In this document: positions 1 to 5,431 of the stretch, piece after piece
Numbering within the stretch: the stretch's first letter is position 1
Layout of the letters: every line of letters begins with the position of its first letter
Assembly (NCBI GenBank): GCA_900553225.1
Contig: USCV01000059.1
Coordinates: 1-6,326, forward strand
Direction: 5' to 3'
Source of the DNA: an uncultured Clostridium sp.
GTDB lineage: Bacteria > Bacillota > Clostridia > TANB77 > CAG-508
Length of the DNA: 6,326 bases
Notes under the pieces: generated by a model
Database searches by the model: none
Seen by the model: only the letters and a program-made list of their open reading frames with translations
Told to the model about the DNA's origin: nothing
Translations under genes and position numbers: made by a program

Positions 1-150
1 AAAAATCACAATTTAAAAATTAAATTAAAATATTTTTTATAAAAACTCAAAAAAACATTTATCAAAATAAAAAATAATAATATACAATTATTTTATAAAT
101 AAAAATAAATCAATTTAATGTAAAATAATAAAATTTTGATAATAATTAAT

Positions 151-185
151 AAATATTATAAGTTAAAATTCAAATTATAATATTT
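151..185. repeat. 11-bp inverted repeat inside the AT-rich region
   Basis: AAATATTATAA at 151-161 is exactly complementary to TTATAATATTT at 175-185, with a 13-base spacer. It contains only A and T, so a chance origin is quite possible in DNA of this composition. It sits at the junction between the two tandem repeat units. Confidence 0.4.
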
Positions 186-267
186 TTATAAAAATTGAAA
201 AAAACATTTATCAAAATAAAAAATTAGGAAAAAATAATGATATAGAATGTTTTATGATTAAATGTAA

Positions 268-273
268 TATAAT
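268..273 (+). promoter_or_regulatory. Candidate -10 box for mnmG
   Basis: A perfect TATAAT stands at 268-273, but no good -35 hexamer lies 16 to 18 bases upstream (the 17-base position reads GAATGT). If used, transcription would start near 280 and give a leader of about 150 nt before mnmG. In DNA this rich in A and T, isolated TATAAT matches are common, so this is only the best candidate. Confidence 0.25.
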
Positions 274-328
274 AACAAGAATTAAACAGTTTGAATTATA
301 TAAATGTAAGAAAAGTTTAAAACATAAG

Positions 329-413
329 ATATCCCTTCAACAAAATGAAGGTGTTCAAGGGGAATATTGTCTATGAGACAACAAAACAAAAATTCTTGTT
401 TCACAAAAAACAA
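329..413 (+). promoter_or_regulatory. Foldable 5' leader of mnmG with alternative pairings
   Basis: This stretch is clearly richer in G and C than the 300 bases before it and contains several hairpins. CCCTTCAACA (333-342) pairs with TGTTCAAGGG (352-361) apart from one C-C mismatch, and ATAT at 329-332 and 364-367 can extend it. CCTTCA (334-339) can instead pair with TGAAGG (346-351). TTGTCT (367-372) pairs with AGACAA (376-381). TTGTTT (396-401) can pair either with AAACAA at 384-389 or with AAACAA at 408-413, just before the mnmG ribosome binding site (GGAG, 419-422). No run of T follows any hairpin, so it does not look like a terminator. It matches no riboswitch class that I recognise. Confidence 0.4.
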
Positions 414-430
414 AAAAAGGAGAGAGTAAT

Positions 431-2308
431 ATGAGTTATAATGCAGGAAAATTTGATGTAGCAGTGATAGGAGCTGGACATGCAGGATGTGAGGCTGCAC
501 TTGCATGTGCAAGAATGGGAATGAAGACATTAGTTTTCTCTATCAGTTTAGAGGCAGTTGCAAACATGCCATGTAATCCCCATATAGGTGGAAGCTCAAA
601 AGGACATTTAGTTAGAGAGATTGATGCACTTGGAGGTGAGATGGGAAAGAACATTGATAAAACGTTTACTCAAATAAAGATGCTAAATAAGTCAAAAGGA
701 CCAGCAGTATATTCACTAAGAGCTCAAGCTGATAGAAAAAAATATCAGGTTGAAATGAAACATACAATGGAAAAACAAAAAAACCTGTACATAAAACAAG
801 CTGAGATTGTTGATATAGAAATAGTTAATAATAAAGTAAAGTCAATTACAACAAATGTTGGAGCAATATATAATGTAGATGCAATTATCTTAGCGACAGG
901 GACATATTTGAAGGGAAGAATACATATTGGAGAAAACTCTTTTGAAAGCGGACCAGATGGGGTTTTCCCATCAATTAAATTATCCGATAAATTAAAGAAA
1001 CTAGGAATAAATTTAATAAGATTTAAAACTGGAACGCCAGCAAGAGTAAATAAAAATTCAATTGATTTTTCGAAAATGGAACTACAAGAGGGAGATAAAG
1101 AATTAGAGGCATTTTCTTTTGATGACAATTTAAATAAAGATATAAATCAATTACCATGTTATTTAACATATACAAATGAAAAAACACATGAAATAATAAG
1201 AAAAAATTTAAAAAGGTCACCATTATATTCTGGCAAGATAGAAGGGACTGGTCCAAGATATTGTCCATCTATCGAAGATAAAGTTGTTAGATTTAGTGAT
1301 AAAGAGAGACATCAAGTTTTTATTGAACCAATGGGAAGTGATACAGATGAAATGTATGTACAAGGTATGAGTTCATCACTTCCAGAAGATGTGCAAATTG
1401 AGATGTATAGAACATTACCTGGACTAGAAAATGTTGAATTTACAAGGCCTGCATATGCAATTGAATATGACTGTATAGAACCATCAGAGTTAAAACTTTC
1501 ATTGGAACATAAAAGAATTAATGGTTTGTTTTTTGCTGGACAAATTAATGGAACTTCTGGTTATGAAGAAGCTGCTGCACAGGGAATTATTGCTGGTATA
1601 AATGCAAGCTTGAAAATACAAGGAAAAGAGCCACTATTATTGGATAGATCTGAAGCGTATATTGGAGTTTTAATAGATGATATAGTAACAAAAGGGACAA
1701 ATGAACCATATAGAATGATGACTTCTAGAGCAGAATATAGATTATTATTACGCCAAGACAATGCGGACTTAAGATTAACTGAAAAAGGATATAAGGTAGG
1801 GCTGATTTCACAAGAAAGATACGATAAATTTGTAGCGAAAAAGGAAAGAATATATAAAGAGATAGATAGATTAAAGGGATTAATTGTTAAACCAAGTAAA
1901 GAGGTTAATGATTTTTTGAGACAAAATAATTCATCAGAAATAAATACAGGAATTAAAATGTCGGATTTATTAAAAAGAACTGAATTAAATTATGATAAAT
2001 TAAAAGAGATAGATAAAAATAGACCGGATTTGTGTGAAATGGAGAAAAAACAAGTAGAAATACAAATAAAATATGAAGGATATATTAAATTACAAGAAGG
2101 TCAAGTAGAAAAATTTAAAAAATTAGAACAAAAAATATTGCCAAAGGAAATTGATTATAATAATATTAAAGGACTAAGAATAGAAGCAAGACAAAAATTA
2201 AATAAAATAAAACCAAATTCTGTAGGACAAGCATCAAGAATTTCAGGGGTATCACCAGCAGACATATCTGTACTATTAATTTATTTAGAACAAGTAAAGA
2301 GAAAATAA
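431..2308 (+). CDS. mnmG: tRNA uridine-5-carboxymethylaminomethyl(34) synthesis enzyme MnmG (GidA)
   Basis: FAD-dependent partner of the GTPase MnmE. The complex builds the carboxymethylaminomethyl group on the wobble uridine (U34) of tRNAs reading split codon boxes, using a folate one-carbon unit and glycine or ammonium. At 625 residues it matches the usual length of about 620-630. Visible features are the N-terminal dinucleotide-binding motif VIGAGHAGCEAA (12-23), MPCNPHIGG with Cys48 (46-54), the first GidA signature GPRYCPSIEDKVVRF with Cys278 (274-288), and the second, AGQINGTSGYEEAAAQG (369-385). These are followed by EPYRMMTSRAEYRLLLRQDN (425-444). The C-terminal helical part, which in this family contacts MnmE and tRNA, contains GQASRISGVSPADI near the end. 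AGGAG ends 8 bases before the ATG. Ten bases separate it from rsmG, so the two are probably cotranscribed. mnmE is not in the 430 bp upstream, where many Bacillota have it. Confidence 0.98.
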   Translation: MSYNAGKFDVAVIGAGHAGCEAALACARMGMKTLVFSISLEAVANMPCNPHIGGSSKGHLVREIDALGGEMGKNIDKTFTQIKMLNKSKGPAVYSLRAQADRKKYQVEMKHTMEKQKNLYIKQAEIVDIEIVNNKVKSITTNVGAIYNVDAIILATGTYLKGRIHIGENSFESGPDGVFPSIKLSDKLKKLGINLIRFKTGTPARVNKNSIDFSKMELQEGDKELEAFSFDDNLNKDINQLPCYLTYTNEKTHEIIRKNLKRSPLYSGKIEGTGPRYCPSIEDKVVRFSDKERHQVFIEPMGSDTDEMYVQGMSSSLPEDVQIEMYRTLPGLENVEFTRPAYAIEYDCIEPSELKLSLEHKRINGLFFAGQINGTSGYEEAAAQGIIAGINASLKIQGKEPLLLDRSEAYIGVLIDDIVTKGTNEPYRMMTSRAEYRLLLRQDNADLRLTEKGYKVGLISQERYDKFVAKKERIYKEIDRLKGLIVKPSKEVNDFLRQNNSSEINTGIKMSDLLKRTELNYDKLKEIDKNRPDLCEMEKKQVEIQIKYEGYIKLQEGQVEKFKKLEQKILPKEIDYNNIKGLRIEARQKLNKIKPNSVGQASRISGVSPADISVLLIYLEQVKRK

Positions 2309-2318
2309 GGGGGAGAAT

Positions 2319-3041
2319 ATGGAATTAGAAAAATTTTCGGAAATTATTAATAAAAAAATAAAATATTTAAGTATAAATATTAATAATATACAAATAAATA
2401 GATTATATATATTTATGAATTTATTAATTGAATGGAATAAAAAATATAATTTAACAGCAATACTCGAACCAGAAGAAATAATTACTAAACATTTTATTGA
2501 TTCATTGACAATATGTGATTTAATTAAAAAAAATTCGAATATTATAGATGTTGGAACTGGTGCAGGATTTCCTGGAATACCAGTAAAAATTATAAATGAA
2601 CAATTAGATATTACTTTATTGGATTCATTAAATAAAAGAATAAATTTCTTAGAAAATGTTATTGATGAATTAAAGCTACAAAATACTATCGCAATACATA
2701 GTAGAGCAGAAGATTTAGGAAAAGATAATAAATATAGAGAGCAGTTTGATTATGTTACATCTAGAGCCGTGGCTCCATTAAATTACTTAGTAGAATATAT
2801 GTTGCCATTTGTTAAAATAGGTGGTAAATGTATTTGCATGAAAGGAGCAAATATAGAAGATGAATTAAAACAGTCAGAAAGAGCAGTATTACAACTTGGA
2901 GGAAAAATTAGCATAATAAAAAAGATTCAATTGCCTGAAACTGATTTTGAAAGAAATATAATTATAATAGAAAAAATTAAAAGTACTCCTACTAAATATC
3001 CAAGAAAAGCAGGAATGCCAAAAAAACAGCCAATAATATAA
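2319..3041 (+). CDS. rsmG: 16S rRNA (guanine(527)-N7)-methyltransferase RsmG (GidB)
   Basis: SAM-dependent methyltransferase that makes m7G527 in the 530 loop of 16S rRNA; in several species its loss gives low-level streptomycin resistance. The protein has 240 residues, the normal size. Visible features are WNKKYNLTAI (39-48), HFIDSL (58-63), SAM motif I DVGTGAGFPGIPVKI (77-91), LLDSLNKR (100-107), SRAEDL (128-133), the family segment DYVTSRAVAPL (144-154), GGKCICMKG (168-176) and the C-terminal signature KYPRKAGMPKKQPI (226-239). A strong ribosome binding site, GGGGGAG (2309-2315), lies directly after the mnmG stop codon, 10 bases from stop to start, so translation of the pair is likely coupled. 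Very rich in AAA, AAT and ATA codons. Nothing is odd apart from an A8 run at 2526-2533, which is read in frame. Confidence 0.98.
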   Translation: MELEKFSEIINKKIKYLSININNIQINRLYIFMNLLIEWNKKYNLTAILEPEEIITKHFIDSLTICDLIKKNSNIIDVGTGAGFPGIPVKIINEQLDITLLDSLNKRINFLENVIDELKLQNTIAIHSRAEDLGKDNKYREQFDYVTSRAVAPLNYLVEYMLPFVKIGGKCICMKGANIEDELKQSERAVLQLGGKISIIKKIQLPETDFERNIIIIEKIKSTPTKYPRKAGMPKKQPII

Positions 3042-3071
3042 TTCTATTCTAAAAAAGATATGAAAATAAAG

Positions 3072-3139
3072 AACGCCATAAAGTGTCAAAAAATATTAGA
3101 AATATTTACTAAATGCATTGACATATTTAAGGCGTTTTT
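3072..3139 (+). terminator. Long inverted repeat between rsmG and parA; probable terminator of mnmG-rsmG
   Basis: The left arm at 3072-3089 pairs with the right arm at 3118-3136: AACGCC with GGCGTT, TAAA with TTTA, and TGTCAA with TTGACA, interrupted by one mismatch and one small bulge. Inside the loop a second hairpin forms, AAATATT (3091-3097) with AATATTT (3101-3107). The GC-rich base of the stem runs into a T5 tract (3135-3139), as in an intrinsic terminator, though the tract is short and the loop long. The right arm also contains the -35 box of the parA promoter, so the element might instead, or in addition, be an operator. Confidence 0.5.
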
Positions 3140-3147
3140 GATATTAT
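3118..3147 (+). promoter_or_regulatory. Promoter of parAB
   Basis: A perfect -35 box, TTGACA (3118-3123), is followed after 18 bases by TATTAT (3142-3147; five of six match TATAAT). Transcription would start near 3154, about 24 nt before the parA start codon, with the ribosome binding site between them. The -35 box lies in the right arm of the inverted repeat at 3072-3136. A factor bound to that repeat, or a cruciform there, would therefore affect parAB transcription. Confidence 0.6.
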
Positions 3148-3164
3148 ATTATAAAATAAAAGAT

Positions 3165-3180
3165 GGAGGGATAAAAATTG
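3165..3180 (+). promoter_or_regulatory. Ribosome binding site that fixes the TTG start of parA
   Basis: GGAGGG at 3165-3170 stands 7 bases before TTG at 3178-3180. The next in-frame methionine codon is residue 34, beyond the Walker A motif, so an ATG start would remove the nucleotide-binding loop. The TTG is therefore the real start. Confidence 0.85.
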
Positions 3181-3999
3181 GGAAAAGTAATATCCATAGC
3201 AAACCAAAAAGGAGGAGTTGGCAAAACAACTACTGCAGTTAATTTAAGTGCTTGTTTAGCAAAAAGAGGTAAAAAAACATTAATGTTAGATATGGATCCA
3301 CAAGGAAATGGGACAAGTGGTTTAGGAATTGATAAAAATGTTAAATTTTCAATTTATGATGTATTAATAGATGACGTAGAAATTGCAAATACTATTATTC
3401 AGACTGAAATTGATAATTTAGATGTATGCCCATCAAACATTAATTTGGCTGGTGCTGAAGTTGAACTTGTAGATATGGAAGAAAGAGAAAGACGCTTAAA
3501 AGTTAAGATAGATAGAATTAAGAGCCAATATGATTATATTATTATAGATTGTCCACCATCATTAGGACTTATAACATTGAATGCATTTACTGCATCAGAT
3601 AGTGTATTAATACCAGTACAGTGTGAATACTATGCATTAGAAGGATTAGGTCAATTAATTAATACAATTAATTTAGTAAAAAAACACCTAAACAAAAGTT
3701 TGTACATTGAAGGTGCTTTATTAACTATGTATGATGCAAGAACAAATCTTTCAAATCAAGTTGTAAAAGAAGTAAAGAGATATTTCGAAGATAGAGTATA
3801 TAAGATTGTTATTCCAAGAAATGTAAAGCTAAGTGAGGCCCCTAGCTTTGGAATGCCAATTACTTTATACGATAAAAGGTCAAAAGGAGCTAAATGCTAT
3901 GACAAACTTACAAAAGAATTCTTAAGAATAAATGAGTCTGAACAAAAGGCTAAACATATGAGAGAGAAAAATGAAAAGGTGGGAGTTATAGATGAATAA
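3178..3999 (+). CDS. parA: Chromosome-partitioning ATPase ParA (Soj)
   Basis: Deviant Walker-type ATPase that binds DNA non-specifically as an ATP-bound dimer. With ParB-parS complexes it drives origin segregation, and in Bacillus it also regulates DnaA. The 273 residues include the deviant Walker A loop KGGVGKTT (11-18), the A' motif DMDPQGN (38-44), Walker B IIIDCPPSLG (121-130), VQCEYYALEG (147-156) and the C-terminal segments ARTNLSNQV (187-195) and IPRNVKLSEAPSFG (212-225), which carry basic residues used for DNA binding in chromosomal ParA proteins. It lacks the N-terminal helix-turn-helix of plasmid P1-type ParA, so it is a chromosomal Soj-type protein. The charged tail (about 250-273) is somewhat extended. 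It starts with TTG and has its own promoter. Its last 8 bases overlap parB. I see no noc gene between rsmG and parA, unlike Bacillus. Confidence 0.97.
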   Translation: MGKVISIANQKGGVGKTTTAVNLSACLAKRGKKTLMLDMDPQGNGTSGLGIDKNVKFSIYDVLIDDVEIANTIIQTEIDNLDVCPSNINLAGAEVELVDMEERERRLKVKIDRIKSQYDYIIIDCPPSLGLITLNAFTASDSVLIPVQCEYYALEGLGQLINTINLVKKHLNKSLYIEGALLTMYDARTNLSNQVVKEVKRYFEDRVYKIVIPRNVKLSEAPSFGMPITLYDKRSKGAKCYDKLTKEFLRINESEQKAKHMREKNEKVGVIDE

Positions 4000-4846
4000 A
4001 AAAACCGGATTAGGTAAAGGGCTAGATGCTCTGTTTTCTGATAATACTATTTTAGAGGATAAAGAAGAAAAGATAAACGATGATGAAAGAATACAAAAAA
4101 TTAAAATTATAGATATCGAACCTAATAAAGATCAGCCAAGAAAAAAATTTGATACAGATAGTTTAGATGAACTTGCTGAATCAATAAAAAGATATGGAGT
4201 AATTCAACCTATTATTGTATCTAGAAAGGAAAATTATTTTGAGATAATAGCTGGAGAGAGAAGATGGAGGGCATCAAAAAAGGCAGGCTTAACTGAAATA
4301 CCTTGTATTGTTAGAGAACAAGATGAAAAGAAAAATAAGGAAATAGCCCTAATTGAAAATATTCAGAGGCAAGATTTGAATCCGATTGAAAAAGCAAGAG
4401 GATTTAAACAACTCATGGAAGAATATGGAATTACTCAAATGCAATTATCAGAAATAATAGGAATTAGTAGAAGTGCTATAGCTAATACAGTTAGAATACT
4501 AAATTTAGATGAAAGAGTAATAGAATTGGCACTTAATGGACAATTGACAGAGGGACATTGTAGATCACTAATGTCATTTTCAGATCCAGAAAAACAGTAC
4601 GAAATAGCTTTACAAATAATTAAATCTGGAGATTCAGTACGAGATATTGAAAGAAAAGTGAAAAATACAAAACAATTAAAAAAGAAAGACCAAAAATATG
4701 AAGCAATTTATAGAGATATTGAAGATACTTTTAAAGGTTTTTTTGGTACGCCTGTGAAATTAAATGCTGGAAAAAGAAAAGGAAAAATCATTATTGAATA
4801 TAGCTCAAATGAAGATTTAGAAAGAATCATGGACTTAATTAAGTAA
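3992..4846 (+). CDS. parB: Chromosome-partitioning protein ParB (Spo0J), parS-binding CTPase
   Basis: Binds parS sites near the origin, spreads as a CTP-dependent sliding clamp, recruits SMC and stimulates ParA. The 284 residues match the family length. In order, the N-terminal GLGKGLDALF (6-15) is the conserved ParA-interacting peptide. The ParB/Srx-type CTP-binding domain runs from about 35 to 125, with DQPRKKFD (47-54), GVIQPIIV (69-76), GERRWRA (88-94) and ENIQRQDLNPIEKA (122-135). The helix-turn-helix is ITQMQLSEIIGISRSAIANT (147-166), followed by LTEGHCRSLM (185-194). The C-terminal dimerisation domain is about 235-284, after a lysine-rich linker. ATG overlaps the parA stop in ATGAATAA, with GGTGGGAG (3978-3985) upstream, which indicates coupled translation. 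No canonical parS motif is seen within this gene. Confidence 0.97.
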   Translation: MNKKTGLGKGLDALFSDNTILEDKEEKINDDERIQKIKIIDIEPNKDQPRKKFDTDSLDELAESIKRYGVIQPIIVSRKENYFEIIAGERRWRASKKAGLTEIPCIVREQDEKKNKEIALIENIQRQDLNPIEKARGFKQLMEEYGITQMQLSEIIGISRSAIANTVRILNLDERVIELALNGQLTEGHCRSLMSFSDPEKQYEIALQIIKSGDSVRDIERKVKNTKQLKKKDQKYEAIYRDIEDTFKGFFGTPVKLNAGKRKGKIIIEYSSNEDLERIMDLIK

Positions 4847-4862
4847 AAAAAATATATTTAAA

Positions 4863-4961
4863 TATTTTATTATGAAAGAGCTGTATTAAACTAAAATATA
4901 GGATAAGAGGAAAATCTCTTATTCTATAAAATTAATAATATAATAGTTTCATAATTAAATA
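4863..4961. repeat. 99-bp interrupted palindrome downstream of parB
   Basis: The outer arms pair over 14 of 15 positions: 4863-4877 with 4947-4961, of which ATTATGAAA with TTTCATAAT is the unbroken part and one T-T mismatch separates the rest. The centre is a 13-bp stem, 4897-4909 with 4916-4928, including one G-U pair, closed by a 6-base loop GAAAAT. The stretches between (4878-4896 and 4929-4946) pair poorly. No T tract follows on the + strand, so it is not a standard intrinsic terminator. It could be a structured 3' end of the parAB message, a small RNA, or a remnant of a MITE-like element. I see no clear target duplication and recognise no family. Confidence 0.6.
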
Positions 4962-5049
4962 ATAAGAAATACTGTAAGTATTAAATTAAGAATAAATATG
5001 AGTATAATAAGATGAAATTTATAACTTTAGAAAATATTTTAAATTAGTA
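4962..5049. other. AT-rich spacer before the tRNA promoter
   Basis: No gene is supported here. A small hairpin, AATACT (4968-4973) with AGTATT (4977-4982), is present, and one 11-codon frame starting with ATGAAATTT lacks a ribosome binding site. Together with the palindrome upstream, this fills the gap between parB and the tRNA transcription unit. Confidence 0.5.
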
Positions 5050-5079
5050 TTGACAAACTCTTAAAAAGTATGGTAACAT
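5050..5079 (+). promoter_or_regulatory. Promoter of the tRNA-Ser genes
   Basis: A perfect -35 box, TTGACA (5050-5055), is followed after 18 bases by TAACAT (5074-5079; four of six match TATAAT), with an extended -10 TG at 5071-5072. Transcription would begin near 5086, about 13 nt before the first tRNA. A 14-bp perfect palindrome, AACATATATATGTT (5075-5088), covers the -10 box and the probable start point. Confidence 0.6.
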
Positions 5080-5098
5080 ATATATGTTGTTAATATGT

Positions 5099-5190
<92 letters not shown>

Positions 5191-5197
5191 ATATATA

Positions 5198-5224
5198 AAA
5201 AGTTAGTAAAAGCTAACTTTTCTC
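5198..5224 (+). terminator. Hairpin between the two tRNA genes, possible weak terminator
   Basis: AAAAGTTAG (5198-5206) pairs with CTAACTTTT (5213-5221) around a 6-base loop, and TCTC follows. The stem is short and A/T-rich and the T tract is only four bases, so termination would be partial at best. No separate promoter is evident before the second tRNA, so read-through from the first is likely. The hairpin may instead mark the processing site between the tRNAs. Confidence 0.45.
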
Positions 5225-5231
5225 TATATTT

Positions 5232-5323
5232 GGAGAATTACCCAAGTGGCTGAAGGGGACAGTTTGCTAAACTGTTAGGGTTCGTTTAGGGCCGCGAGGG
5301 TTCAAATCCCTCATTCTCCGCCA
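5232..5323 (+). tRNA. tRNA-Ser, anticodon GCU
   Basis: A complete 92-nt class II tRNA with encoded CCA. The acceptor stem is GGAGAAT (5232-5238) with ATTCTCC (5313-5319), then discriminator G and CCA (5321-5323). The anticodon stem is ACAGT with ACTGT around TTGCTAA, giving anticodon GCT at 5266-5268. The variable arm pairs GGTTC with GGGCC using wobble pairs. The T arm is GAGGG-TTCAAAT-CCCTC. It reads AGC and AGU codons, complementing the UCN reader upstream. Confidence 0.97.
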
Positions 5324-5330
5324 AAAATTG

Positions 5331-5361
5331 CGTTGGTTGTTTTATATACTGACGTTTTTTT
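5331..5361 (+). terminator. Intrinsic terminator of the tRNA unit
   Basis: CGTTGGT (5331-5337) pairs with ACTGACG (5348-5354) over seven positions, two of them wobble pairs, around a 10-base loop. A run of seven T (5355-5361) follows immediately. It sits 7 bases after the CCA of the second tRNA, as expected for a tRNA transcript end. Confidence 0.7.
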
Positions 5362-5431
5362 GTAATATTTATTATTAAGTTTTAAGAGAAAACATAGTAG
5401 AAATAATAAGAATAAATTTCGGAGGTCTAAT

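Larger units (their letters stand above)
1..299. repeat. Degenerate tandem repeat, two units of about 150 bp, extremely AT-rich
   Basis: Two copies of an AT-rich unit lie head to tail, roughly 1-150 and 151-299. The best-conserved part is 11-75 against 161-224: by hand alignment 58 of 65 columns agree, with one single-base gap, and 49-75 is identical to 198-224 over 27 bases. Weaker similarity continues in both directions (1-10 with 151-160; TTTAATGTAAAATAATAA-type sequence near 114-131 with the block at about 258-275), with small insertions in each copy. Bases 1-240 contain only 18 G or C. No reading frame of note is present. The unit may begin before the window. Its position beside mnmG and close to parAB makes an origin-linked or DNA-unwinding role conceivable, but that is inference. 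Confidence 0.75.

Noticed and set aside
1..430. CRISPR array or insertion sequence in the AT-rich repeat region
   Set aside because: Only two degenerate repeat units are present, not regularly spaced short repeats, and there is no transposase frame or defined terminal inverted repeat.
282..530. 82-codon minus-strand frame over the mnmG leader and 5' end
   Set aside because: It is largely antisense to mnmG, has no ribosome binding site signal or family motif, and its hydrophobic look comes from reading A-rich DNA on the opposite strand.
745..1128. 127-codon minus-strand frame within mnmG
   Set aside because: Fully antisense to the conserved mnmG coding sequence, with no domain or promoter evidence; a shadow frame.
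3060..3242. 60-codon open frame on the + strand between rsmG and parA
   Set aside because: It has no ribosome binding site, runs across the inverted repeat and the parA promoter, and overlaps the start of parA in another frame; the overlapped part is just parA read out of frame.
5012..5047. 11-codon frame before the tRNA promoter
   Set aside because: Very short, no ribosome binding site, and in AT-rich spacer DNA with no sign of selection.
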